Of a DNA stretch of 64,000 bases, positions 11,740 to 23,997 are shown piece by piece. The stretch covers positions 18,303,799 through 18,367,798 of the forward strand of contig CM033108.1 in the NCBI GenBank assembly GCA_019321725.1. The letters are read 5' to 3'. This DNA comes from Paulownia fortunei (Eukaryota; Streptophyta; Magnoliopsida; Lamiales; Paulowniaceae). The notes beneath the pieces were generated by a model. The model searched no databases. It was given only the letters and a program-made list of their open reading frames with translations, and was not told the DNA's origin. Position 1 is the stretch's first letter. Each line of letters starts with the position of its first letter. A program made the translations under genes and the position numbers.

Positions 11740-13976
11740 TGTTATAGTAGTGTCCGATAAGCCAATTGATCCGGTATTCTTTATACTATTCTGAATCAAT
11801 CTTATTTATATTATTATCATTGAAATGGCAATATTCATCTTAAATTTATCAAAAGAATTAGATAAAGTCTTTAGATCGCACATAGCTATGAGGCATGGTT
11901 GCGCATTAGATAGAGATCGTGGAATATGCCTTTAAGGCTATGGTTTTAAAATATTCTAAGTCAAGGATCAATAAAATTGAACACCATTGATCCCTTTGGG
12001 ACTTATGCATATAATACAAGCTCAAAAAGAGAATGCCTCGTTCCATGAATATTGGTGTGGTGACACTAATGCATGTATATGGGTGCTTATTTGAGAACAA
12101 GTACACTGAACTACCCTACTTGGAAATTCCCAATTGAAAATATTCAATTCTCAAATTGAAATTTTCTCATTACAATAGTGAAAGAATTAGTCCTTGAACT
12201 TGAGATACCATGGTAACCTTGTGCATGACATGTTATACCTTGATGTATTTTCCAATTGCATGACAACACAATGTGTTTATGTTGGATGTAATATCTTCAA
12301 GTATGGAGGTTAATTAGTGGCCAACAAAGTATCCATCACCTATTTAGATGAATATGTGAATATTCTATGTGTTCCACTGTACTTAACTCTAAAATCATTG
12401 GCCAAGGTTGGATGGAAATTAGACGTGGGGTTTTCTAATTGTTCATCATTGAGTCAAGCTACTAGGAATGGATACATAGTTATTGAGTTATTGGAGTTTT
12501 GACTAATAGTCTATGTCCTAGGCTCAATCGGGGAGTTAGATAATGGAAGGACTGTACTTCCATAATATTCGTAATTGAAATAAGCTCGCACCTTCACCTA
12601 AGACTAAGAGTCATGATGTACTATTAGGTGTTTTCCATAACTTGTGGGTTCTTAGAATTAATGGGTTAATTCTATGAAGATTAATTAATTGGAATAATTA
12701 ATTATTCAACTAAGTCATAAGAGTTATGAGCCCCATGACTAGCTTAGAGCGAACCTAAGGGGTCACACAGTAATTTAGAAAGAGTACACTTCTAACTAGA
12801 ATATATCCAAAGGTTGGATCAAATTAGTTAATGAAAATTAATTAATTTTGGGATAAATTATTTAATTGGATCTAATAAGATTAGAGAACCCATGTGGAGC
12901 TAATTAATTAATTAATGTGATCAATTAATTAAGTAGGGTATAACTTAATTTAAGGAGTGAATTAATTAATCAGATTAAATAATATGGTTATTTAATTGGA
13001 CCTAATATAATTAGGAGCCCTATATATGATCAAGTGAATTAATTGATATGATCAATTAATTAAATTAGGCATAATAAATAATGAGTTTATTTAATAGATT
13101 CTAATATGATTAGAAAGCGCAAGCGGAATCAATTAATTAATTAATTGGATCAATTAATTAAGTTGGGTTTATTTAATTGATGGAGATTAATTAATTGGAC
13201 TTAATTAATTTAATTAAAGTCTAAGCACAAGCTAATAGGCTCGTAGAAGGCCCATTAGGAAGTTTAACTATAAGAATTAAACTTATCTTAGAGTTTGATG
13301 GAAAGAATGAATCAAATAAGGAAATAAGCATGTGGGAATCTAATGGGACTAGGATTGGAGGAGTCCTATAAGAGGACTCCCCCTTATGGTTGATTTTTAA
13401 AGCTCTCTAGGAGAGAGAAATCAGCCAACAACAGACATAAAAGAAACCGCCCTCTCTTCTCTTTCTTATTAATTCTTTTCTTCCACAAAAAGGTTCCACT
13501 TTTTGATCATGATTCAATTCTTCTATTCACTAATTGAATTAAGAATTGAACTCCACATATTTTAAAAAGAATAACACCTTTTGAATCTACTAGTATGGAT
13601 TCAATTGGTGTAGAAATTTCCAACTTATGGATATGCTTAGAGGGGTAACACTTAGGACTCTAAGCGAACTATTTCCAACATGAGGGGTTTGGAATCAAGA
13701 TTTGCGAAAGTAGTTCATGGATGGATTCAAGATTGAAGGAGTTCATGTAAAGAAAATAATTTGAATCGTTTCTTGCATCTTCAACAATCAGAGTGCAAAT
13801 CAAGGTAAAGAGTTTTTGAAACCTTCTTACTTTAAGTATCAGAAAACTCATAAATGAGTAATTGCGAAAGGGTTCTGGGATTAGTTTTACTAAATGTGAT
13901 GTAATGTATGTTTTTAATTTTGAAGATTTTTAAATTCCACCATGTATACATTTTTTAGGATCACGCGAACCCAATG
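11740..13976 (+). repeat. 3' LTR of copia D (about 2,237 bp)
   Basis: It begins TGTTATAG and aligns with 4627-6886. The end reads ..gaacccaatg where the 5' copy has ..gaacccaaca, so the terminal CA appears mutated to TG. The next five bases, ccctt, nearly match the cccta before the 5' LTR. The hairpin with TATAAG is kept at 13360-13380. Confidence 0.85.
13360..13380 (+). promoter_or_regulatory. TATAAG hairpin, 3' LTR copy
   Basis: Identical to 6273-6293, with two perfect 8-bp arms around a five-base loop. Conservation in both LTRs shows it was present in the parent element. Confidence 0.35.
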
Positions 13977-14300
13977 CCCTTCTTCCTCTTTTCTATATTC
14001 TTGTCTTTTCCTACACTCAAAATGTTCTAAGCTTATATTAATTGAACTCTCTAAACACAAGTTGTTTTTAGAATTAAATTACACTCTCAATTTTAGATTA
14101 GTGATGAGAACTTTGATTCACTAGCAAAAATCATGTGTTTGTGAACTTGCTAGGCGTGTGGATATACTTAGAAGGAATATAAATTGGATTTTTTGCAAAC
14201 CAGTTTCAATCGAGCTATTAGGAATTTAGATTGAAAGGTAATGTTGCAATAAGTGCTCGTGTAGTGCAAGCCATAGACTATGCCACTATACGAAAATAGG
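13977..14300 (+). repeat. Probable continuation of the older copia 3' LTR
   Basis: Directly after element D the sequence keeps the landmark order of this LTR family's last part: a CT-rich 'cttcctcttttc' block, 'aattgaactctc', 'gtgtggatatacttagaagg' (compare 'cttatggatacgcttagagg' in D), then 'ggaatttagatt' and 'aaaggtaa'. It is much diverged. It fits with D having inserted inside the older LTR that breaks off at 4626. The end is uncertain. Confidence 0.45.
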
Positions 14301-14831
14301 ATTTAGTACATGCAATAGTTATAGATGAAAAGTCAAGAATTCATACAGCCTAATGCATTGTTAATTGGTTAAACCCATTATAACATTAGTCGGTTATCTT
14401 TGATGGTAGAATTGATATGTCTTGGAAGAGAGTATCAAGTACAAGTGGAAGTCTCATTGTCGTATGATTAAACACTCATCCTAACCATGAAGTGGTGCAA
14501 CTCATAATGAAGTAAAATGGTGATTCATATCCTTGACCCTTCTCCCTTCAATTTTAATCCCCTAACTCCTTAGTTTTAATTGTTTGCTCTTTTTGCTTAT
14601 TGGTTGTTTAAGTTTTTAATCAACTATCTATGTATTCGATTTGGTCAAATATAGTTGGATAGTCTAGATTCGGTAGTTACACATACACTTCCTTGGGACA
14701 CGACAACCCTTCCCATTTTTACTATACTAAAACTTAACACCTTGCACATGCAGTTTAATTATGTTCACATAACGCACACCATAGATCCTCCATCAATCAA
14801 TATCCTATTCACTTTTTGCTCGCGAGTAATA
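14301..14831. other. Unassigned stretch before the Tekay element
   Basis: There is no convincing gene. An 80-codon frame at 14655-14897 crosses into the Tekay LTR and is rejected. The segment could be remains of the gypsy or older copia element into which the Tekay copy inserted. Confidence 0.4.
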
Positions 14832-14836
14832 GCTAG

Positions 14837-17697
14837 TGTGATACCCGAGCCTCTTACTACTCACATGACCAAATATGATTCATGCATTATGTGTTAATTT
14901 TATATGCTATTTGCATTTCTATTGACATTGCATAATTTATTTCATTTTATACGACATTCTTGAATATTAAACTTAATTCTGAAGCTCTTGCACGGTATTA
15001 GTTATTGAATTTTCTAATCTAAGTAGTTGATTTTATATTGAAATAAGAAGAAAATGAGGTGGATCAATATTAGATATAGATGGGATATATAGGTTATAAT
15101 TTTGAAAGTGTTAAAAGTGTTACTAGTAAGCTTATACGGTTTAATTTGATTTGATCAAGTTACTTCAAAAGTATATATTTGTAAATTAGCATACTTGGGA
15201 TATTGGACATGATATAATGTGATTTAAGTGTCATATTACAAGGCCCATATGTGCATATGATTTTAGAAATGCAAACTAGATAATTCTTTAAGAATCGGAT
15301 GCGAATCGGTTTGGAGATCGAATGAACGGACATAGGATTACCTATGGAAATGAATGGTGATTAAGATAGGTTGCAACCAAATAAAAATAGGTGAGACACA
15401 CAAGATTAGGGCTGCAAGATAAGGGAGAAAATCAGATTTTGCCATTTACTTGCCACCTCATGCTTTCTTATTAAGCTTAAGCTAACATCTCAAGCTAACA
15501 CCTCAAACCCTTCACCCTTAAGCAACGACCAGACCCTCATTTCAGCCATTTTCATCTTCCAAACACACACCTTAATGTCTCCAAGTGATCCAAATTGATT
15601 CCAAGTTGAAATAAAAGCAAGAAAAGCAAAGGAGAAGTGATTACCATCAAGTTAACCTCAAAATCTGCATAGGTAACACTTATCTACGGTTTTGCCTTTA
15701 GTTTTCAGATTATTATGAATGGTTTTATTGTTTATTAAGCTTTCAATATCTCTTATAAAAGTGTTAGGAAGTTTTTAGTTAGACTTTGGTGCACAAAGAA
15801 AGGGTTTTTGATGACAAACACTTAATAGGAAATACTTGTGGCAGAAACTGTCATCTTACTGTTTTCTTGTGTTTTAGGCTTCAAAAGTGTATGGTATGTT
15901 GAATAAAACCTATAATTATTACCATTTACATGACTATATATGAGTTAAGAGTATTGGAATGAAGTTTTATCAGTTGGAAATTGAAATAGAGAATGATATT
16001 GGAGAAACACTCAAACTGCCAAAATAGCAAAATCTATTTTGGTGTGCTGTGAAGGAAACTGAATTAAGGGAGCTAAATCCATTATTTTTGGTAATAATAT
16101 GACCTGGTTGTCTCCTTATATATGTTATCTAAGTATGGTGAAAATATTGGAGTGATTGAATATACTTAATGGTGCCAAAACCATTAATGTCATGAAGTGT
16201 GCAAAACTGTCACGGTAGGAAACAATCTGTTTCAGTATGTCGTGAAGAGAGCTGAACTTGGAAAGCTATATCCGTGATTTTTAGCAATTATATGATATGG
16301 TTACATTTATATACATGTTATCTAAGTGTGGTAAAAATTGGGAGTGATTGGATATGTTTAGGGATGTTAAAATTATCATGCAACTAAACTTGACAGCAAG
16401 AAAATATGAAAATGTGAATCTGCCACATTTGATCACTTAGCATGTTTCAACCTAGACATGTTGCTATTGAGTGTTAACAATTAGGTACATGCTATTAGAG
16501 TTATAATACTTCAATTACATGATGTTTTCATGTATTTAAGATGAGAAATTGAGGTATTTGAGGGGCTATATTGGGTTCTAGTTTGTGAAAGCTTGATTGT
16601 TAGCTTATAGCTTGGTGTTTAAGGTCTAGTATGAGATTTTGTGCTTTCAACTTGCCAAATTGGGAATGGTGCTTGATGTTGGGTAATATTACAGGCTATT
16701 TTACATCTAAGGTTGGAGAGGAATACTAAACAAATTTAGACTAAGCCACCAACCAAGTGAAAGGTAAGTAAAGATTCATGTGCAACTACAATGCATAGAC
16801 ATAGTAAATGTATGATTTATATGTAATACATTGATCATATGTGCGTAGTAGAGGGCATGCATTACTGTCATTCATGTCCATTGAGCATACATACATGGGC
16901 ATTGGCACGTGCATACATCATATACAAGCATTGTGATAAATCGTGCATTGCACGGCATGATTCTGAGAAAGGAAAATGTTTTACTGACCACTACTAGTGC
17001 ACCGAAGCATGCATGGATTTGCATGGTTTTATGCATGGATTTGCAGGTTCGCGTGCATGGATTTGCATGCGTATGAGTGTGCATGGATTTGCATGCTTTT
17101 ATGATTATTGGCCATTGGATTATGGCGATGTGCAGAGCTCTTTTCCGGTGTATGGGATAGTAGCGTTGGTCAGGGGCCCAAGAAAGAAATGATTTTGAGA
17201 GAAATATTTGATGCATAAAATTGCATTGTGGGCATAGCATTTTGAGATGCATGACTTGATATTGTGGATTATTCTTTGACATGCATAATCTTTACTTGCT
17301 GAGCGTTAGCTCATATAGTTTATGCATTGTAGGTGAGTCTGGTGATACTTGATACCATGGACTTACTGGGCAAGCTGTTGGGGTTCCTACAGGTTCTGAG
17401 GATCAGTGTACATGGATGACGACCTGTTGGGTTGATTGTTAACTTATTTGATTTTGTAGTCTATTGTATTACGTTTTGGATTTGTACAATGTGTTACTTT
17501 TATAATTTTTCTGTACACGGGTATATAAATATTATGATTGTTATGGGTCATCTGCAGGTATATATATTAGTCTGTGAGTGGAAAAATATTTATTATTTAT
17601 TAATATGTTGCAGAAAAAAAATAATAATGCATGCACACAGGCTCTATCATGTTAAATTATACTATATATATAGTTCTGTAGTAATGGGGGTGTTACA
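14837..17697 (+). repeat. 5' LTR of the Tekay-like element (2,861 bp)
   Basis: It runs from TGTGATACCC to ..GGGTGTTACA and is nearly identical to 20940-23801. It contains a short minisatellite (17004-17100). The open frames of 60-136 codons that run through it are present in both LTRs and look like chance openings. Confidence 0.95.
17004..17100 (+). repeat. ATGGATTTGCA minisatellite in the Tekay LTR
   Basis: Four copies of the 11-base word ATGGATTTGCA lie within about 90 bp, three continuing to give 'gcatggatttgcatg'. The core holds both CATGCATG-like (RY) and ATTTGCAT words. The second LTR repeats it at 23105-23200. Confidence 0.8.
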
Positions 17698-17700
17698 GAG

Positions 17701-17714
17701 TGGTATCAGAGCCC
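17701..17714 (+). other. Primer binding site of the Tekay-like element
   Basis: TGGTATCAGAGCCC lies three bases after the LTR end and is complementary to initiator methionine tRNA. Confidence 0.9.
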
Positions 17715-17976
17715 AGTTTGTGGTTCTGTAGACTGTCCATGTACATGACCTTTGAAACTGGTGGAGCACAACCATGCCAGTAAGTTTTATTTGTTGTATA
17801 ATTCATTTTGTATTTCATGAATAATATTGGCCATGTGTTTTAAGATTTGGTATAAAATAATGTTGAGGCAGACTCATCAGTAGTAACAGGTAAAAATTTT
17901 ATGGTTGGTATTCTATCTTTAGAGCTACATATTCTCTATTATCTACTACGTATGTAATAAGACTGGATAGGGTACT

Positions 17977-17978
<2 letters not shown>

Positions 17979-18012
<34 letters not shown>
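17979..18012. repeat. (AT)17 microsatellite
   Basis: A perfect run of alternating A and T in the internal region of the Tekay-like element. It is likely to vary in length between individuals. Confidence 0.95.
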
Positions 18013-18015
<3 letters not shown>

Positions 18016-18419
18016 GTCAATTACAATGTTTTAATTCCTTCTGGAGGTTCAAGATCAACTAAATAGATTTTAAGAGTTGTAGGTTAATTTTGTTATATTG
18101 GCTAGGATTATGATATAACCTAATGTGTTGATTGATTTATTGAGAATTATGCATGGTGGATTATTTCAGGATTATTAAGACTTTTAAATTCTAAGTGATG
18201 AAAATTTAGAAATTTTATGGAGGCCATAGCAGGAAAATGTTTACTATTTGTAGAAAATAAAGAAGATTATCAAATTATAATTTTATACCGTGTAAGAGAG
18301 TTGTAAGAAAGAGTTATTATCGATCTTTAGGTTGTGTTAGAATTTTTAGAAATGACCAAGTTTACTAAAAATTCATTTGTGTGATCTTAGATCTCTTGAT
18401 ACATGTTGAAAAGAAGTTT

Positions 18420-20897
18420 CTAGGCATGTTATTGACTAACCAATTGATTTTATCCTGGATATAGTTGTAAGAACAAATTCAATCTCTCTTTTAGTTTATC
18501 ATATACACCTATTGGAATTCGATGAACCTTAAGTGATATTGTTATAATGTTGGGCAAGGCATTAAGGTTTAGTAATTCTCCTAAACAAGCTCCACTTCAT
18601 ATTCACCTACAAGAAAGATGAATCTTGAGGTTATGTATTTTTTTTATTGCAACTGAATTGAGTAATAATTTGTAATAAGTACAGATTTTCATATTAAGGT
18701 TTATTTGATAAATTAAGATGAGCTACTGTGATTTGAGGAATGATTTTAAGTTTGAATTAATTATGAATTTCTTGTTGTGCCACTGGGTTGACTAATGCCC
18801 TAATTATTTTGATATACATGATGAATAATGGGTTTGATGATTCTATATGGGTATGTTTGGGGTGATATTCATTGATGATATTTTATTGTATAATGAGGAG
18901 AAATATGATTGACCTTTCAATATGATCTTGCAAACTTTAAGAAAGTAGAAATTATTTGTTCGATTTAGTAAATGCGAGCTTTCGTTATGTAATACAATAT
19001 TTATTTTGGTACTAGTAATTTTCTTAAGAAAGTGTCCTTGTAACTATTCAAAACTTTGAGGTTGTACTGAAATAGAGAAGACCAATAAATGTGATAGAAA
19101 TAAGAAATTTATAATTACTTATTAAAGAGAATTGAATTGAGCTTCAGTAGTGACTCCAACTTTAGATATAAGTTATTTATTGTGTATAGTGGTTTATCTC
19201 ATTGTGTTTTGGTATATGTTTGATATAATATAGAAAAATTACTCGATACTCTTTGAGTTAATTAGATTATTTATGTAATACTACATGTTACATTACAAAA
19301 TCGAAGTACTTGAAATATCTATATACTTAAAAGGAGTTTAACCTGAAGAAAGGATATATATTATTAGTAACTGAATATATTGTATGATCCATATAACAAC
19401 AGATGTCATTGGAATGAAATATCTCAATAGACTAATATTCAAAGAAATTTTACATCATAAACTATTATGGGAGTTGAAGGTTGTATAGAGGATGAATTAG
19501 AGTAAGTGGTGAATTATCTATTTATTAATATTTTTGTAAGACTAATTTTGTTTGATCCAATTCCAAATGCTCAAAATAAGGTCGATGAAAGGTTAGGATT
19601 AAGATGAAAGGTAGAAAAGTCACTTAATAAGAGAGAGGTGCGAAAATGAGGGATACGAAATTACAAGACTAAGTTTTAGGTAATGATCATGTACCTTTTT
19701 ATTTGTTTTATTTAGTGGTATGAATGATGTTTGTGATCTCAAGAAAATGTACAGATATCGGATACTAGACGAGCTATTATGGAATATATCGTTAATATTT
19801 GGTTTGCCACAAAAAAAGGATATATGTAAAAGTTCATATGTTGGAATGACTTAGTTCTGCTTTTATTTTCAGGTGGAAATGGGAAGGCATTCAGAAATTT
19901 TGTACATGATAATGGAATTGGGTTATTGTTCATAGGTTATCTGAATATGCTCATTCTTTCTCAATTTACCTTAGGTATTCCATGAAAATCTATGGAAAGA
20001 CAAATGTATAGGAAGCAGTTAGACTTTATGGTTTATTAGTTCTGATGTAGATTTAAGGTCTTTGTCTACTTCCTAGAAGATCTTACTTCAGGTATTGGTA
20101 ACAAAATTATATTTTAGTATTGTGATCATCCATGCATCAATGGGCAACCAGGACAAACAAATTAGGCTTTCCAAGATATGCTTAGAGATTGTGCATTAGA
20201 TTATTGATGTTAATTGAGAAAATTGTTTCTTGGGAGGAATTTCTTATCACAACAGTGATAAGGCTACTTGGGATAGTTCTCTAAAAGGCATTGTATGATA
20301 GAAAATTTAGGTCATCATTTTATTGAAATGAAATTGGTGTTCTTTTAGGTTGAATATGGTTTGGGAAATGATAGAAGTGGTAGAACAAATTGCTAATGTG
20401 TGGAAACACGTTAGAGGTGACCCTAGAGTTATGCAGATTAAAGAGGAATATCGTTGCAATTTATGATAGGGGATCAATTTTTTTGAAGGTGTCTCCAATG
20501 AAATGGATTATGCGGCTTGGGAAAAAAAAATTTGGGATGTTACATACAAACTTGATCCTAGGTACATTGATTTATTTTGCATTACTGAGATAATTGAGAA
20601 AATTATCTGTAAACTCGACCTTTTTGCATCAATGTCTTGAGTTCACAATGTGTTTCATGTGTTCATTTTAAGGAAGTATATCATGAATCTATATCATCTA
20701 TTGAAAAGGGACCAATAGAACTAAATTGAGGTCGGAGATATGAATAAAGACCTATAGAGATTCTAGTAAGGGATGTAAAGTAACTTCAAAATGAGAATAT
20801 CTCATTAGTTAAAGTACAGAGTAAAAGTCAATCAACAGAAGAAGCTATTTGGGAAATGGAGGATGAAATGAGAACTAAGAATCCTGAACTTTTTCGG
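18420..20897 (+). pseudogene. Decayed gypsy pol: RT, integrase and chromodomain remnants
   Basis: Conserved blocks appear in the normal chromoviral order but in changing frames. An RT segment at about 18765-18830 reads like 'EFLVMPFGLTNAP' (here ..LGLTNAL). It is followed by FIDD at 18868-18879, a variant of the catalytic YxDD, and by 'LQTLRK..FSKCEL' at about 18930-18985. An integrase stretch at about 20125-20190 retains the HP..GQ..N..DML pattern. The integrase C-terminus at about 20475-20690 reads FLKVSPMK..MRLGKK then VHNVFHV-like. A chromodomain-like tail (20727-20897) reads PIEIL.RDVK..ENISLVKVQ.. and ends NPELFR. Stops and frameshifts are frequent throughout. Gag and protease are absent, so the copy could have moved only with proteins from another element. 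Confidence 0.85.
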
Positions 20898-20907
20898 TAA
20901 GTGAAAT

Positions 20908-20939
20908 TTCGGGGACGAAATTTTTATAAGGAGGGAGGA
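20908..20939 (+). other. Tekay-type polypurine tract and 'cggggacgaaattt' signature
   Basis: TTTCGGGGACGAAATTTTT followed by AAGGAGGGAGGA sits right before the 3' LTR. This is the well-known conserved end of Tekay/Del internal regions. Confidence 0.9.
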
Positions 20940-23801
20940 TGTGATACCCGAGCCTCTTACTACTCACATGGCCAAATATGATTCATGCATTACGTGTTAA
21001 TTTTATATGCTATTTGCATTTCTATTGACATTGCATAATTTATTTCATTTTATACGACATTCTTGAATATTAAACTTAATTCTGAAGCTCTTGCACGGTA
21101 TTAGTTATTGAATTTCCTAATCTAAGTAGTTGATTTTATATTGAAATAAGAAGAAAATGAGGTGGATCAATATTAGATATAGATGGGATATATAGGTTAT
21201 AATTTTGGAAGTGTTAAAAGTGTTACTAGTAAGCTTATACGGTTTAATTTGATTTGATCAAGTTACTTCAAAAGTATATATTTGTAAATTAGCATACTTG
21301 GATATTGGACATGATATAATGTGATTTAAGTGTCATATTACAAGGCCCATATGTGCATATGATTTTAGAAATGCAAACTAGATAATTCTTTAAGAATCGG
21401 ATGCGAATCGGTTTGGAGATCGAATGAACGGACATAGGAATTACCTATGGAAATGAATGGTGATTAAGATAGGTTGCAACCAAATAAAAATAGGTGAGAC
21501 ACACAAGATTAGGGCTGCAAGATAAGGGAGAAAATCAGATTTTGCCATTTACTTGCCACCTCATGCTTTCTTATTAAGCTTAAGCTAACATCTCAAGCTA
21601 ACACCTCAAACCCTTCACCCTTAAGCAACGACCAGACCCTCATTTCAGCCATTTTCATCTTCCAAACACACACCTTAAGGTCTCCAAGTGATCCAAATTG
21701 ATTCCAAGTTGAAATAAAAGCAAGAAAAGCAAAGGAGAAGTGATTACCATCAAGTTAACCTCAAAATCTGCATAGGTAACACTTATCTACGGTTTTGCCT
21801 TTAGTTTTCAGATTATTATGAATGGTTTTATTGTTTATTAAGCTTTCAATATCTCTTATAAAAGTGTTAGGAAGTTTTTAGTTAGACTTTGGTGCACAAA
21901 GAAAGGGTTTTTGATGACAAACACTTAATAGGAAATACTTGTGGCAGAAACTGTCATCTTACTGTTTTCTTGTGTTTTAGGCTTCAAAAGTGTATGGTAT
22001 GTTGAATAAAACCTATAATTATTACCATTTACATGACTATATATGAGTTAAGAGTATTGGAATGAAGTTTTATCAGTTGGAAATTGAAATAGAGAATGAT
22101 ATTGGAGAAACACTCAAACTGCCAAAATAGCAAAATCTGTTTTGGTGTGCTGTGAAGGAAACTGAATTAAGGGAGCTAAATCCATTATTTTTGGTAATAA
22201 TATGACCTGGTTGTCTCATTATATATGTTATCTAAGTATGGTGAAAATATTGGAGTGATTGAATATACTTAATGGTGCCAAAACCATTAATGTCATGAAG
22301 TGTGCAAAACTGTCACGGTAGGAAACAATCTGTTTCAGTATGTCGTGAAGAGAGCTGAACTTGGAAAGCTATATCCGTGATTTTTAGCAATTATATGATA
22401 TGGTTACATTTATATACATGTTATCTAAGTGTGGTAAAAATTTGGGAGTGATTGGATATGTTTAGGGATGTTAAAATTATCATGCAACTAAACTTGACAG
22501 CAAGAAAATATGAAAATGTGAATCTGCCACATTTGATCACTTAGCATGTTTCAACCTAGACATGTTGCTATTGAGTGTTAACAATTAGGTACATGCTATT
22601 AGAGTTATAATACTTCAATTACATGATGTTTTCATGTATTTAAGATGAGAATTGAGGTATTTGAGGGGCTATATTGGGTTCTAGTTTGTGAAAGCTTGAT
22701 TGTTAGCTTATAGCTTGGTGTTTAAGGTCTAGTATGAGATTTTGTGCTTTCAACTTGCCAAATTGGGAATGGTGCTTGATGTTGGGTAATATTACAGGCT
22801 ATTTTACATCTAAGGTTGGAGAGGAATACTAAACAAATTTAGACTAAGCCACCAACCAAGTGAAAGGTAAGTAAAGATTCATGTGCAACTACAATGCATA
22901 GACATAGTAAATGTATGATTTATATGTAATACCATTGATCATATGTGCGTAGTAGAGGGCATGCATTACTGTCATTCATGTCCATTGAGCATACATACAT
23001 GGCATTGGCATGTGCATACATCATATACAAGCATTGTGATAAATCGTGCATTGCACGGCATGATTCTGAGAAAGGAAAATATTTTACTGACCACTACTAG
23101 TGCACCGAAGCATGCATGGATTTGCATGGTTTTATGCATGGATTTGCAGGTTCGCGTGCATGGATTTGCATGCGTATGAGTGTGCATGGATTTGCATGCT
23201 TTTATGATTATTGGCCATTGGATTATGGCGATGTGCAGAGCTCTTTTCCGGTGTATGGATAGTAGCGTTGGTCAGGGGCCCAAGAAAGAAATGATTTTGA
23301 GAGAAATATTTGATGCATAAAATTGCATTGTGGGCATAGCATTTTGAGATGCATGACTTGATATTGTGGATTATTCTTTGACATGCATAATCTTTACTTG
23401 TTGAGCGTTAGCTCATATAGTTTATGCATTGTAGGTGAGTCTGGTGATACTTGATACCATGACTTACTTGGGCAAGCTGTTGGGGTTCCTATAGGTTCTG
23501 AGGATCAGTGTACATGGATGACGACCTGTTGGGTTGATTGTTAACTTATTTGATTTTGAAGTCTATTGTATTACGTTTTGGGATTTGTACAATGTGTTAC
23601 TTTTATAATTTTTCTGTACACGGGTACATAAATATTATGATTGTTATGGGTCATCTGCATGTATATATATTAGTTTGTGAGTGGAAAAATATTTATTATT
23701 TATTAATATGTTGCAGAAAAAAAAATAATAATACATGCACACAGGCTCTATCATGTTAAATTATACTATATATATAGTTCTGTAGTAATGGGGGTGTTAC
23801 A
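20940..23801 (+). repeat. 3' LTR of the Tekay-like element (2,862 bp)
   Basis: The copy matches 14837-17697 base for base over long runs. It is followed directly by the target duplication GCTAG at 23802-23806. Confidence 0.95.
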
Positions 23802-23997
23802 GCTAGTTACAAATAATAACCTATTATGGGGTATAGAACTAAGTAACAAATCTTCATTAGTAAAGGTCATCACTGACACACAATCATTAGTGACATTGTG
23901 AACCTCATTTTCAGACAAGCAAACTTCATTGGAGGAATTCTTTTATTCACTTGTCATGTTATATGAAACGTCATTATCATGATCAAGCCTTCTACCA

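Larger units (their letters stand above)
4627..13976 (+). mobile_element. Ty1/copia retrotransposon D, full-length but decayed
   Basis: The element is about 9.35 kb with two long LTRs of about 2.25 kb, a primer binding site directly after the 5' LTR, a purine-rich tract directly before the 3' LTR, and degenerate gag-pol in the copia order (gag zinc knuckle, protease, GAG-pre-integrase, integrase, RT, RNase H). The flanks are cccta (4622-4626) and ccctt (13977-13981), a likely 5-bp target duplication with one change. Long LTRs and this pol sequence suggest an Angela/SIRE-sized copia, but lineage is not proven. Open frames inside it are short, so it is non-functional. It sits inside the LTR of an older relative. 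Confidence 0.9.
14837..23801 (+). mobile_element. Young Ty3/gypsy chromovirus-like element (Tekay/Del type)
   Basis: The element is about 8.97 kb with two 2.86-kb LTRs, TG..CA ends, and a perfect 5-bp target duplication GCTAG (14832-14836 and 23802-23806). A methionine-tRNA primer binding site follows the 5' LTR, and a 'cggggacgaaattt..gggagga' tract precedes the 3' LTR; both are hallmarks of Tekay/Del chromoviruses. The internal region is only 3.24 kb, has no recognisable gag or protease, and carries a decayed RT-integrase-chromodomain remnant. A hand comparison of the two LTRs gives about 16 substitutions and about 11 single-base indels, so insertion was recent even though the coding part is ruined. 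Confidence 0.95.

Noticed and set aside
14655..14897. 80-codon plus-strand frame before the Tekay element
   Set aside because: It runs across the Tekay LTR border at 14837, so it is an accident of the insertion.
16872..17282. 136-codon minus-strand open frame, with similar frames in the second copy (22943-23187, both strands)
   Set aside because: It lies wholly in the Tekay LTR and its His/Thr/Cys repeat comes from the ATGGATTTGCA minisatellite; no family motif is present.
17979..18012. (AT)17 as a possible replication origin or matrix attachment site
   Set aside because: A simple repeat inside a transposon; nothing else supports such a role.
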